A DNA stretch of 64,000 nucleotides from Streptomyces sp. PR69 (GTDB lineage: Bacteria > Actinomycetota > Actinomycetes > Streptomycetales > Streptomycetaceae): positions 62,001 through 126,000 of the forward strand of contig NZ_JAOWCB010000015.1 in the NCBI RefSeq assembly GCF_026420845.1, in the 5' to 3' direction. Positions 15,891 to 24,826 of the stretch are shown piece by piece. The notes below the pieces were generated by a model. The model was not told where the DNA came from. It searched no databases and saw only the letters and a list, made by a program, of their open reading frames with translations. How positions within the stretch are numbered: the stretch's first letter is position 1; every line of letters begins with the position of its first letter. A program made the translations under genes and the position numbers.

Positions 15891-16142
15891 CTACACCCCC
15901 TTGGCCAGGGACGCCGAGTTGGTGACGTCACGGACGCGGGCGACCAGACCCTTCACCAAAGCGAGCGCCGCGCCCACACCCCCGGACAGGGCCGCGTACC
16001 ACATGGAGGCGTCCAGCGGCTGCGTGACGACCACACCAGCCAGGAACGCCTGCAGGAACGTGGCCAGCACGCGCTCGGCGAGGTCGCGGGCGTAGGTGCC
16101 GGCGGTCTTGATGACGGTGTCCGAAGACGGGAAAGCAGCCAT
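15891..16142 (-). CDS. holin
   Basis: 83 residues with an amphipathic N-terminus (ARDLAERVLATFLQAFLAGV), two membrane segments (about 24-42 and 47-66) and a basic C-terminal end. The RVLATFLQAFLAG motif is characteristic of the r1t-type holins of Gram-positive phages. It follows the endolysin gene directly, giving a classical lysis cassette. Confidence 0.85.
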   Translation of the reverse strand: MAAFPSSDTVIKTAGTYARDLAERVLATFLQAFLAGVVVTQPLDASMWYAALSGGVGAALALVKGLVARVRDVTNSASLAKGV

Positions 16143-16159
16143 GATGATCCTTCCGAGGG

Positions 16160-17068
16160 TTAGTTAGCGAGCCGGGCGGCGATCTTCTCCGCCACCCGTT
16201 CGGCGATCTGGTCGGCCAGCGCTGGGTGCGCGGCCACCGCGTTGGCGAGTGCTGTCAGCTGCTCGCCGGACAGATCTACAGCGGGGCGGGCGTCGGCCTT
16301 GGCGATCAGGGCGCGGGCCAGACTGTGGGTCTGCACGAGATACCCGTACGCGTCCGGGATGCGCCCGTCGCCGCGGGCCACGGACGCCTCATCGGCGCGC
16401 TTGTTGCGGTAGGCCCACACCTCAACGGGCTCCATGACGTTGTCCTCCTTCGGGGGTGTCGGTACGGGCGCAGGCGCGCCAGCGAGGCGGCGGCGGATGC
16501 GGCCGCGCATCGTGTCCATCGAGAACCCGCGGGGGTCGACCTTGCCCGGCTGCCACTCCAGGTGACCGATCACCGAGCGCTCGTTCCAGCCATGCGCCCG
16601 GCAGATCGCCGCGGAGACCCGCTCGATCGCCTCCAGCTGCACGGCGGGCCAGGGGTCCTTGCCGTCGCCGAGGTTCTCGCACTCGAAGCCGTAGAAGTGG
16701 CGGTTGCCGTCGGTGTTGGCCTCGTTGTCCGCGGGCAGCTCGCGTTCGGCGATGACCGCGCGCAGCACGTCGCCGTCGCCGAGCCCGGCGTGGTTGGCGC
16801 GGCCGGCGGAGATGAGGTGCACGCTGCCGTCCTTGGCGATCACGCCGTGGCACAGCGGCCCCGGCAGCCCAGAGTAGCCGTCGCGGCAGATCCGCACCGT
16901 GCTGGTGGTGCCCTTGGTGACGGTGTGGTGGATCATCACCCCGTGGACGGGCCCCCAGGAGCCTTTGTGGTTGCGGTTGTGGGTACGCCAGTTCCCGACC
17001 TCCACCACCGTCAGACCCTCCGTCCGGAGAGCCGCCAGCAGCCGGTCAGCAGACAGAGGATCAGCCAT
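16160..17068 (-). CDS. endolysin, N-acetylmuramoyl-L-alanine amidase
   Basis: 302 residues with an N-terminal Amidase_2/PGRP zinc amidase domain (about 20-190). Zinc and catalytic signatures are visible: VMIHHTVTKG (His47/His48), FYGFECENLGDG and VIGHLEWQPGKVDPRG. It should cleave the amide bond between MurNAc and L-Ala of the peptidoglycan stem at the end of the lytic cycle. The C-terminal 100 residues contain a Pro linker and a helical region (DLSGEQLTALANAVAAHPAL) that may mediate wall binding or oligomerisation. No signal peptide is seen, consistent with holin-dependent release. It overlaps the Acb2-like gene by eight bases. Confidence 0.92.
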   Translation of the reverse strand: MADPLSADRLLAALRTEGLTVVEVGNWRTHNRNHKGSWGPVHGVMIHHTVTKGTTSTVRICRDGYSGLPGPLCHGVIAKDGSVHLISAGRANHAGLGDGDVLRAVIAERELPADNEANTDGNRHFYGFECENLGDGKDPWPAVQLEAIERVSAAICRAHGWNERSVIGHLEWQPGKVDPRGFSMDTMRGRIRRRLAGAPAPVPTPPKEDNVMEPVEVWAYRNKRADEASVARGDGRIPDAYGYLVQTHSLARALIAKADARPAVDLSGEQLTALANAVAAHPALADQIAERVAEKIAARLAN

Positions 17069-17288
17069 GGCTCTCCTCCCGCGCCCGGGCGATCGCGGCA
17101 TTCGCCCAGAACATGACCTCCTCCAACTTCGTGACCACGAGGGCCTTCTCCCGGCCCTCAGGGAGCCGGTCGTTCATCTCGTCAGCCAGCCGTCGGCAGG
17201 CCTGCCGGACGCTGGTGTGTGCGTCGCGCTTCTCCTCGGTGCTGGCCGGGTGGAACGCGAAGCGATGGGCGATGTCCTCGGGTGACAT
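17061..17288 (-). CDS. Acb2/Tad1-domain protein, predicted cyclic-nucleotide sponge
   Basis: A 75-residue protein with the Acb2-type signature: RFAFHP (9-14) followed by a helix with SVRQACRRLA (26-35), then LPEGREKALVVTKLEEVMFW (42-61) and ANAAIARA. Acb2 proteins (for example T4 Vs.4) bind cyclic di- and trinucleotides and so block CBASS and some Thoeris immunity (established for the family). This one matches the length, the FHP motif and the Leu-Glu-Glu-x-x-x-Trp-Ala-Asn core. The ATG is chosen because AAGGAG lies five bases before it. It lies between a tail gene and the endolysin, so it would be expressed late unless it has its own promoter. Ligand range is unknown. Confidence 0.8.
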   Translation of the reverse strand: MSPEDIAHRFAFHPASTEEKRDAHTSVRQACRRLADEMNDRLPEGREKALVVTKLEEVMFWANAAIARAREESHG

Positions 17289-17352
17289 AGAGCTCCTTCG
17301 GGCAGAAGAAAGCCCCGGAGCCAGTCGGCGCCGGGGCACGGGAAGGGGCGGG

Positions 17353-17886
17353 TCAGGCGATGCGCCGCACCTTCATGTACGAGCCGGACCCAAGCCGGGT
17401 CGCGCCCGAATAGCTCACCTGCTGGGCCCACTGGAGCGCCAAGGTCCCAGCGGAGCTGGTGAACACGATCCCGTCCTCGATCGCGATGCACTGGTTCGTT
17501 GAGGAGTCCCGCGACCCATACGTGACGTCGGTCCCCGAGGCATGCACACCCCAGCGGCCCTGACCGCCGGCCGTGCCCGACAGGCTCTGTCCCTGGTCGG
17601 GGCCGAGCGCACCACGCAGGAAGGTCGCGCCGGAGGGGACACGCCAGTTCGTTTTGAAGCGGCCCGCGGGGCTGCCGCCGTCGAGGTTGATGGCGGCGAA
17701 GTGGAGCCAGAACTCGACGCGGTAGGTCGCGTTGCCCTCCAGTTCTACGGTCAGATCGGGGTCGTCCGCGAGGGTGGTGGTGGAGGCCCGGTCGGTGTTC
17801 GAGGGCTTGTACACCTCCATGGGGATCATGGAGCGCAGCAGGGCGGCTGTGATTCGCCGCCCTGCGAGGATGTCCGGGTACACCAT
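17353..17886 (-). CDS. tail fibre/minor tail protein
   Basis: 177 residues. The start MVYPDILAGRRITAALLRSM is a typical N-terminus of actinophage minor tail proteins that attach to the tail tip. The remainder is beta-rich (TVELEGNATYRVEFWLHFAA) and ends with a block SSAGTLALQWAQQVSYSGAT, then GSYMKVRRIA, shared in pattern with the product of 14803-15621. Probable role: receptor contact or decoration of the tail tip (inference). Confidence 0.7.
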   Translation of the reverse strand: MVYPDILAGRRITAALLRSMIPMEVYKPSNTDRASTTTLADDPDLTVELEGNATYRVEFWLHFAAINLDGGSPAGRFKTNWRVPSGATFLRGALGPDQGQSLSGTAGGQGRWGVHASGTDVTYGSRDSSTNQCIAIEDGIVFTSSAGTLALQWAQQVSYSGATRLGSGSYMKVRRIA

Positions 17887-17897
17887 CTGCTTCTCCT

Positions 17898-20800
17898 CTA
17901 CAGGGCGATGATCGCGGGGTGAGCCAGCCGGATGTCGGCCCGGGCAGCGTGCGGTTTGGCGATGCCGTTGACGGACCGGGTCACGGTCAGGGCCTGCGCG
18001 GTCAGGTCCGTCACGCCGCTGAGGACGTACAAGCGGGCCTGGTTGTCGTCCGGGGTGCCGCCTGGGAAATCGACCTGCTGAGCGCCCGCGGCATCGACCC
18101 GCCGTGCGTAGGCGACGATGTTCGGCGCGTCGGCGTGCGCCAGCGCGCTGCTGGCCACCAGCTGCCAGCCCTCACCGTCCGGGCCCGGCGGCAGACCGTT
18201 GCCGCCGTTGTCCCAGGCGTGCAGAGCCAGCAGCCACCAGCCCTCCTGCGTCCCGGCCGCGGACGTCAGCGTCACCTGCGCGGAGGCCCCCGACACGCCT
18301 TCGAGGTGCTCCTCAATCGTCGGGGTGGTGCCCGGCGCGCCGGAGGCGACGACCGACACCGCGGCCCAGGCGTGCGACACCAGCCGGGTCGCCGTCCTGG
18401 TGCCCGTCGCCCCCGAGCCCGACAGCACCTCCGTCGCGTCCGCGAAACGGGACCACGTCCCCGCGGTCTGCGCCTGCTCCGTCATCGACCCTGGGACGGT
18501 GTAAACGTCCGACGGGCCGTCCCACGGAATCCACGCGCACACCAGCAAATCCGCAGCCCCCGGCGCGCTCACGCTGGGGGCCACGTGGTCAGTGGCCGCG
18601 GTCGTCGAGGCGTCGCCATCCCCCATCATCGGCTCGGCGCCTGGCGCACCCGCGGCCGTCGCCGTCACGACCTCCCCGCCGACCCGCAGATCGATCGGGA
18701 AATCGTCCGGGTAGGTGGCTGAGTCGACCCACCGCGGGCCGGCCGTGGTGGCCACGTACATCGTCGTGGCCGAGGACGACACCGCGGAGGCCAGCTCCGA
18801 GCCGTCGGTGTCCGCCCGCCCGAGCACCTCATCCTCGACCACGCCCACCCGGTACGGCCCGGCGGGCCGGCACGTGAGCGTCACCTCCCAAGCCCGCGGC
18901 CGCGGCCGATGCTCGATCCGCTGAACCAGCAGATCCAACGGCCCCGGGCCCGTCCACACCGGAGGAGTGACGATCCGCACCAGCGCCCCGACGCGCAGCC
19001 GCAGCACCGCCGGGATGAGCTGCGGCTGCTTGTGCAGCAGGATCCGCACGGACGGGTACCGGGCCTCATCCCATGTGCCCAGGTGGACGGCCCAAGAGGC
19101 ATGCTGCTCTGGCTGGTTGTCGTTTGCGAGGTTGAGCGTGACAGAGGTGTGGTAAATGCCGACCCCGCCGTCCTCTGGCGGAAGTACGGACAGCGGGCCG
19201 TCCTTGGCAACGGCCCGGGCGGACGTGCCGTCGACGCGCGACACGGTGACGTCGTTCCGGAGGTACCGGTCGTCGTCCACCGGTTCCAGAGGCGGCACGA
19301 TTTGCCGCGCCGCGTAGTCCAGTGTGAGCGCGGGCTGCTGGTTGTAGAGGCTAGAGCGGTCCCTGTAGACGAGCCCGAGGCGGTCCGGCCGCTCATACAA
19401 GACGCCGCCGTCGACATCGACGCACTCCTGGACCAGGTCCAGCAGCCGGATCGGACGCTGAGGCCCCATCGGCGGCGCGTTGACGGTCACGTCGCCGTCG
19501 ACCACGGCCAGTGCGAGTCGGGGCTCCTCGAGGGCCAGCCGCCGCAGTCGGAAGATTGCCGATTCGCCCGCGTACCCGGTGATCGCCCCGATGTAGGCGT
19601 TCGTCAGCGTGGTGGAGAAGACGCCGATGTGGCCGATGGCCATCCCGTCGAGAGCTGTCGCGTACCCGTCGGGTGGGGACGCGACCCCAGTGACCCGTCC
19701 TGCTGTTCCGGAGAAGCTGGTGGAAAACTCGCCTGCGTCGCCGCCAACGTCCTGCCAGGTCAGCCACCAGGTAACCGTCCCGCCGGACTCCTCGACCCTC
19801 AGGTTCACCCCCACCCACTGGTTGAACAGGTCCGTAGACGTGCCGATGTCCTGCTGGAAAACGGTCCCGCCGTCTGAGTCGAGGGCGAGTACGCGGCTGA
19901 GGTTGTCGCGGCTCTGGATGTACCACTCAGCGACCGTGCCCGTGGTCAGGATCCGCATGAATGTCCACAGCGTGGTGGGCTCGCTGTCCAGACGGTAGAT
20001 CCACTCCACGTGCCACCCGGTCGTAGCATCGGCAGGCGCGGGCACGGCACCCGACAGTTGGGCGAGCGCGCCGCCGTTGCTCGCGAGCACGGGAAGCGGC
20101 TTGCTGCTGGGCAGGCTGTCGGCTGACGCCCAGTTCACCCGTGTCAGGGACAGGGGGGCCACTCCAGGGATGGGGCTGGCTGCCTGCGATGCATCCGCCC
20201 CGTCTTCCAGCGGCCAGTAGGCCAGGGGCTCGTACGACGGGACACGGCGGCGGAGTGTGGACTCGAGAGCGTCGCGGCCCTGCCCGAGACGCCGTAGCGG
20301 ACCGGCGGCCTGGATTGGCACCCACACATCCCGTCCCGACGGCGTCCAGCGGGGCGGCCACGATGACACCTCGCCCGCGAAGATGCCCTCCCGGTCGGTG
20401 ATCTCCGTTGCGCCTTCGAGAGTCCAGTCGAGGCCTTCGCTGTCGGTGAAGGAGTCAACGCCGGGTGCCTGAGTGCTGAAGTCCGGAGCGGCTACGAGCG
20501 GTCCGTCGATGCCGTCGCGGACCTCGACAGCGTGAAGACGGCCCATTGCAGGCAGAAAGACCGCGCTGGTGCCGTCCATATCGCCCAAGAGCAGTGGTGC
20601 GGGCGACGAAGCGACTGCCGTGGCCCCCGCCTGCGCGATGGGCTCACCGAGTTGTTCCCAGGGTCCCGCCATGCTCGCGGCGGTGTAGAAGGTCACGACG
20701 TGGTTGCCGGCGCCGTCGTCGACGTCCAGCGTCGCGCGGATGCAGATCCGCCCGTCTGACGGGGCAGGGACGGGGGCCGGTCCGTCAACGAAGGTAAAGC

Positions 20801-21305
20801 CGCCTGCTCCGCCGTCGGAGGACCAGGAAAGCGACAGCCCTCCGGCGGTGTTCACGATCAGGCGGTACGACAGGGCCAGGTTGGGCACGTCCCACTTGGC
20901 GATCAGCACCTGGACGTGGTCGGGGATGAGCCAGTCGTCCAGGGTGACGTCGAGGCGCAGATCGAGGTCCCCGGTGATGTCGAGGGCTGAGCTGTTGGGG
21001 GTGGAGACGTGGCCGCCGTTAAGCGCGAGATAGGTCTCGTCGCTTGGGATGGTGATTCTGAGTGGGGTGTTGCGGCCGAGGAGTCCGTGGTACGGCCCTG
21101 TGGGGTTCCTGGGGGAGAAGCGGCCGTCCTTGTTGTTGAGGAGCAGTGAGCAGGCTGAGGGCTCCAGTCGGGAGCCCTCGCTGCTCGTGCCCGAGCGGGT
21201 CTGGATCGATTCCCGGGTGTAGATGCGGGAGGTGATGTCCACCCAGGATCCGCCCAGCTGCAGCTCGCCCTTCAGGTCGAGTCGCTCGTCGGGGAACGCC
21301 GCCAT
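17898..21305 (-). CDS. large minor tail protein with concanavalin/LamG-like domains
   Basis: 1135 residues. The first 95 residues (DLKGELQLGGSWVDITSRIY, then RFSPRNPTGPYHGLLGRNTP) match the distal-tail/baseplate type start of actinophage minor tail proteins. Two laminin-G-like beta sandwiches follow (about 95-260 and 365-520), which often bind surface glycans. The middle part (RPIRLLDLVQECVDVDGGVLYER) resembles a tail-tip hub region and the C-terminal 300 residues are further beta domains. Two ATGs abut the tape-measure stop; the second has better spacing to GGGGAGG. It is likely the main receptor-binding component. Confidence 0.8.
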   Translation of the reverse strand: MAAFPDERLDLKGELQLGGSWVDITSRIYTRESIQTRSGTSSEGSRLEPSACSLLLNNKDGRFSPRNPTGPYHGLLGRNTPLRITIPSDETYLALNGGHVSTPNSSALDITGDLDLRLDVTLDDWLIPDHVQVLIAKWDVPNLALSYRLIVNTAGGLSLSWSSDGGAGGFTFVDGPAPVPAPSDGRICIRATLDVDDGAGNHVVTFYTAASMAGPWEQLGEPIAQAGATAVASSPAPLLLGDMDGTSAVFLPAMGRLHAVEVRDGIDGPLVAAPDFSTQAPGVDSFTDSEGLDWTLEGATEITDREGIFAGEVSSWPPRWTPSGRDVWVPIQAAGPLRRLGQGRDALESTLRRRVPSYEPLAYWPLEDGADASQAASPIPGVAPLSLTRVNWASADSLPSSKPLPVLASNGGALAQLSGAVPAPADATTGWHVEWIYRLDSEPTTLWTFMRILTTGTVAEWYIQSRDNLSRVLALDSDGGTVFQQDIGTSTDLFNQWVGVNLRVEESGGTVTWWLTWQDVGGDAGEFSTSFSGTAGRVTGVASPPDGYATALDGMAIGHIGVFSTTLTNAYIGAITGYAGESAIFRLRRLALEEPRLALAVVDGDVTVNAPPMGPQRPIRLLDLVQECVDVDGGVLYERPDRLGLVYRDRSSLYNQQPALTLDYAARQIVPPLEPVDDDRYLRNDVTVSRVDGTSARAVAKDGPLSVLPPEDGGVGIYHTSVTLNLANDNQPEQHASWAVHLGTWDEARYPSVRILLHKQPQLIPAVLRLRVGALVRIVTPPVWTGPGPLDLLVQRIEHRPRPRAWEVTLTCRPAGPYRVGVVEDEVLGRADTDGSELASAVSSSATTMYVATTAGPRWVDSATYPDDFPIDLRVGGEVVTATAAGAPGAEPMMGDGDASTTAATDHVAPSVSAPGAADLLVCAWIPWDGPSDVYTVPGSMTEQAQTAGTWSRFADATEVLSGSGATGTRTATRLVSHAWAAVSVVASGAPGTTPTIEEHLEGVSGASAQVTLTSAAGTQEGWWLLALHAWDNGGNGLPPGPDGEGWQLVASSALAHADAPNIVAYARRVDAAGAQQVDFPGGTPDDNQARLYVLSGVTDLTAQALTVTRSVNGIAKPHAARADIRLAHPAIIAL

Positions 21306-23629
21306 CATGCCTCCCCTGCGAGGACGATGTCGGGGTCTCCGCCCCGTACGCGGATGGAGTGGCGGACGACGTCGAGGAGCAGATCGCCCAGGCGGCTGCC
21401 GTCGGATCGCAGTTCCAGAACGGTGCGCCCGCCGCGGCCCATCGCACGCCGTGAGCCTCCGGCGGTGCCCATGCCCATCCCTCCCACGGTGGGCGGCTGG
21501 ACCAGGCCGGCCATCGTCCGGTCCAGCGCAGGCGCGCCGCGCTCGATGCCGTCGACGATGCCCGCGGGGATGAAGCGGCCGATCTTGTCGCGCATCAGCT
21601 TCGACGGCGAGGCGATGCCGAGGGCCCGCGCGATGGGTCCGGGGATCTTGCTTCGGGCGAAGCTGAGCAGCTTGCTCTTCAGCCAGCCGCCCATCCCGCG
21701 GATGCCGTTCCAGAGGCCGACGATCAGGTCTCGGCCCTTGTTGTAGAGCAGGCTGCGCAGGGAGCCGATTGCCCGCAGGATGCGGCCGGGCAGACCGCGG
21801 ACCCAGCTGATGAAGCTGAGGACTTTGGATGCTGTGCCGCTGCGGATTCGGTCCCAGTGCTGGAGGAAGTAGCGGACCAGGGGCATGCCGAGGATGAAGC
21901 CGAGGATGGCCTTTCCTACGCCTTGGATCTTGCCCCAGACCCAGTCCCATGCCTTGCCCGTAGCACGGGTGATCTTGTCCCAGTTGAGGACGATGATCGC
22001 CGCCAGGGCGACGATCGCGGCGATCACCCACGCCACCGGCCCCATGGCGAGCACCCACGCCGCGGCCATCCGAGCGGCGTGGACCAGCGACTGCACACCC
22101 ATCAGCACCCACGTCGCAGCGACGCGCGCGCCCGCGGCGACCTGTGTGCCAGCGGACTGGAGTGCGGCCGCGCCGGACATCACCCACGCCGCCACCACAC
22201 GCACCGCCGCGACCGTGGCGTTCACGGCGAGGAGGACCAGCACGGGGATGAGCGCCCCGCCGATCACCACGGCCAGCAGCTTCAACGTCTCCGAATTCCG
22301 CTGCGCCCACTGCCCGAACCGCGCCAGGGCCGGGATGACTTGGGTGCCGATGAAGTTCACCATGCCCTGCTCCAGGCTGCGCTTGAACTGCTCAACCCGA
22401 GCGCCTGCGTTGTCCCTGAGCGCGGTGCCGGCCTTGTCCGCGGCCCCGGCCGTCTTGCCCAGCGCATCGACCGCCGTCGACGGATCGATCGCGAAGAGCG
22501 CCTTCTGCATGTCTTCGCTTTTCGTCCCGAAGAGCGTCAAGGCCAGCGCTGATCGGTCAGCCGGGTCCTTGATCTTCCGGAGGCCGTCGAAGATCTGGTC
22601 CAGCGCCTTCTTCGATGCCGGGCCGCCCTCCGTCATGGCCTTCTGCATGTCCTTGCCCGACAGGTGGATCTTCTTGAACGCCTTGTCGACCTCTTCGCCG
22701 CCGTCCTGCGTGATGAGGACGAGTTCCTTCAGCGAGTCGGCGACGACGTCCGTGTCGCGTGCGCCGGCTGCCATGCCCTGGGCCATGATCCCGGTGGCGT
22801 CGGCGGCGGAGATTCCCAGCTGGCGGAAGATGGTCGAATATTCGTTGAAGGTGTCGGCGATGTCGTCTGCCCTGGGTCCCATGACCGTGAGCCCGCAGGT
22901 GATGACGTCGAGTGCGGTCTTCGCATCCGGCGCGAGGCCTGCCTTCATGGTTTGACCGATGGCGTTGGCGGCCTGGCCGAGGTCTAGTTCGAAGGTGGAC
23001 GCAAGGTCGGAGACGTTGGTGGCGATCGATTTGATCTGCTCGTTCGTCGCATCCGCTGGCACCAGCCCGGACCGCATCGTCGCGGAGATCGCATCAGCCG
23101 CGCCTTGGAAGTCCTGAGTGATCGCGTCCGCGTACAGCTCGCCCGCGATCTTGCCGTAGCGCTTCGCCTCCGCCGGGGTCTTTCCCAGCTGGGCGCCGAG
23201 CCGACCCGTGATCTGCTCCTGCTCCAAGTGTTGAGCCATCCCGGCCATCAGCGCGGCACCCGCGGCCACCCCCACCCCCGCAGCCACCATCTGCAGACGA
23301 CTCAGCCCGCCCTCAGCCGCGTTGACTGCGTCGCCAGCGCCCTGATCCGCGCCCTGGACCAGGCCGTCGCCGAGCGCGTCCCCTCCTGCACGGCCGGCCA
23401 TCCGCCCGGCGTCGATGAAGCGGCCGCGGGCGTCGCGGATTCTGCCGTCAGCGCCGCGGACGATGCCGTCGCCGAGTTGCTGCCCGACGTCCTGGCCGGC
23501 GCGTTCGGCGTCGCTCGCCATGCGGCGGCCGGAGGCGTGCAGGGCTGCTTCCGTGCGGGTCAGAGCGGGGCGGACCTGGCCGTCGTCGAGCCGGATGTAG
23601 CCGACCAGCTCGCCCACCTTCAGCGCCAT
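21305..23629 (-). CDS. tape measure protein
   Basis: 774 residues, the tail-length ruler and DNA-injection channel component of siphoviruses. The N-terminal third is Gly/Ala/Asp-rich and helical; a conserved tape-measure region spans about 150-400 (QDFQGAADAISATMRSGLVP, then ISAADATGIMAQGMAAGARD). A string of membrane-like helices runs from about 430 to 560 (LKLLAVVIGGALIPVLVLLA and others), followed by LGIASPSKLMRDKIGRFIPA, a motif frequent near tape-measure C-termini. It follows the frameshifted chaperone pair, as usual. Confidence 0.93.
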   Translation of the reverse strand: MALKVGELVGYIRLDDGQVRPALTRTEAALHASGRRMASDAERAGQDVGQQLGDGIVRGADGRIRDARGRFIDAGRMAGRAGGDALGDGLVQGADQGAGDAVNAAEGGLSRLQMVAAGVGVAAGAALMAGMAQHLEQEQITGRLGAQLGKTPAEAKRYGKIAGELYADAITQDFQGAADAISATMRSGLVPADATNEQIKSIATNVSDLASTFELDLGQAANAIGQTMKAGLAPDAKTALDVITCGLTVMGPRADDIADTFNEYSTIFRQLGISAADATGIMAQGMAAGARDTDVVADSLKELVLITQDGGEEVDKAFKKIHLSGKDMQKAMTEGGPASKKALDQIFDGLRKIKDPADRSALALTLFGTKSEDMQKALFAIDPSTAVDALGKTAGAADKAGTALRDNAGARVEQFKRSLEQGMVNFIGTQVIPALARFGQWAQRNSETLKLLAVVIGGALIPVLVLLAVNATVAAVRVVAAWVMSGAAALQSAGTQVAAGARVAATWVLMGVQSLVHAARMAAAWVLAMGPVAWVIAAIVALAAIIVLNWDKITRATGKAWDWVWGKIQGVGKAILGFILGMPLVRYFLQHWDRIRSGTASKVLSFISWVRGLPGRILRAIGSLRSLLYNKGRDLIVGLWNGIRGMGGWLKSKLLSFARSKIPGPIARALGIASPSKLMRDKIGRFIPAGIVDGIERGAPALDRTMAGLVQPPTVGGMGMGTAGGSRRAMGRGGRTVLELRSDGSRLGDLLLDVVRHSIRVRGGDPDIVLAGEA

Positions 23630-24344
23630 CGGCGGCCCCCTTTGTCGCGGTCAGGCGGCTGGAAGTGCCGACTCAGGCGGGTGTCGGAGGAGAGGAGGCC
23701 GAGGATGCGTACTTTCAGCCAGCGCCACGAGCGGGCCCGGAGAAGGCCCGGGGTGGAGAGGTCGAGGCCGTAGACCTCATGCAGGTCGGCCTCAATCAGG
23801 GGCCACTGTTCCAGCAGTGCCTCCCACGTCAGCGACGGCCCTTGCCCTTGCTGCGCCGGGGTGAGCCCGCCTTCGTACCACTCGTAGAGCCCCGTGACCG
23901 GGTCGTATTCGCCGCAGCCGACTCCGAGGAGTCGTGCCTGTGCTGCCGACGTGCCGCCCGGTTCGGGGCCAGGAGAGAAGGGTCGCCGCCTGCGGCCCAG
24001 TAGGTGTGGGCGGTTTCCCGGTCGGCGGTGATCCAGTACATCGCCGTCAGAGCGGCCAGCTTGAAGCGGCTCCAGGGGACTTCGGCGAGGAGCGGCTCGT
24101 AGGTTTCGCTGAGGCACATGCGGTACAGGTCGAGTTCCTCGGCGTCATCGAGGGCGTCGGTGTCCGGGGCCGTGCCGGTGGCCATCACGCGCGCAGCCAA
24201 TGTTGTGATCTTCTCGACGCGCAAGCCGTCCTCAGCCGGAGGGGACGGGATGCGGTAGATGCGCTGGACGCCGTCCTTCCCCTTCACGGGGAGCTCCAGG
24301 TAGTCGTCGAAGAAGTCGTCCAGCGCCTCGAACGCCGCGCCCAT
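23620..24344 (-). CDS. tail assembly chaperone, extended (-1 frameshift) product
   Basis: The second frame of the chaperone gene, open from 24117 and ending at 23620, has no start of its own and carries conserved-looking sequence (GCGEYDPVTGLYEWYEGGLT, then TWEALLEQWPLIEADLHEVY). It is in the -1 frame relative to the upstream gene, as expected for the programmed frameshift that makes the gpG-T type fusion in most siphoviruses. The slip site is not obvious; the GC run at 23965-23970 (GGCCCC read on the coding strand) is a candidate. The ending overlaps the tape-measure start by ten bases. Confidence 0.7.
23829..24344 (-). CDS. tail assembly chaperone, short form (DUF7426-like)
   Basis: 171 residues. 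EALDDFFDDYLELPVKGKDG followed by YRIPSPPAEDGLRVEKITTL is typical of the actinophage tail chaperone family. The region to about residue 140 is likely folded; the last 30 residues (RRQHRHDSSESAAANTTRSR) are low complexity and lie beyond the probable frameshift site, as is common for gpG-type proteins. It begins immediately at the stop of the tail tube gene. Confidence 0.8.
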   Translation of the reverse strand: MGAAFEALDDFFDDYLELPVKGKDGVQRIYRIPSPPAEDGLRVEKITTLAARVMATGTAPDTDALDDAEELDLYRMCLSETYEPLLAEVPWSRFKLAALTAMYWITADRETAHTYWAAGGDPSLLAPNRAARRQHRHDSSESAAANTTRSRGSTSGTKAGSPRRSKGKGRR

Positions 24345-24820
24345 CAGGCGGCCAGCGGGTTGGTGATCGGGGTGAGCGGCCCGGTGCCGGTGAAGGTGAC
24401 CTCGACCTGGTCTAGAGCCGTGTATTCGCCCCCAGAGGGGGCCCAGTTGACAAGCGCCTTGCCCTCATAGGCCTCGGGCATGCCGTTGCGGTCCATGTAG
24501 CGGATCGGCACCTCCGAGGCAGAGCCGAAGGCGAGCCACGCCAGGCGGATCGCTTCGTGCACGGGGTGGTAGACCTTGACCTGGTCGTTGATCTTACGAT
24601 TGATGGTGGCCGTGACCTGCCACGACTGAGCGGTCTTGGTGTTCTCTGTCCAGCCGTCTGACTCGTACGCGGTGCCGTCCTCGAAGTTCGGCTCGGCCGC
24701 AGGCTGGAAGTCGACCACCCCGGGGCACAGCTGCCAGTCAGGGGTCTCGTCGGTGCCCATGTTGACCTCGAGCCGCCACCGGCGGGCGAGGGCAGTGACC
24801 TCGGTGGGTGTGGACATCAA
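24344..24820 (-). CDS. major tail tube protein
   Basis: 158 residues with the usual features of a siphovirus tail tube subunit: RRWRLEVNMGTDETPDWQLC at the start, DFQPAAEPNFEDGTAYESDG and WTENTKTAQSWQVTATINRK in the first half, and a closing beta region. It is located between the tail terminator and the chaperones, the canonical place. Two ATGs open the frame; the second (MSTPTEV) is equally plausible. Confidence 0.88.
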   Translation of the reverse strand: MMSTPTEVTALARRWRLEVNMGTDETPDWQLCPGVVDFQPAAEPNFEDGTAYESDGWTENTKTAQSWQVTATINRKINDQVKVYHPVHEAIRLAWLAFGSASEVPIRYMDRNGMPEAYEGKALVNWAPSGGEYTALDQVEVTFTGTGPLTPITNPLAA

Positions 24821-24826
24821 GATCTC

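Noticed and set aside
23620..24117. Independent gene starting at an internal ATG in the chaperone overlap
   Set aside because: The first half of this frame is Arg/Pro-rich and non-conserved in look; only the part after the overlap resembles protein, as expected for a frameshift extension.
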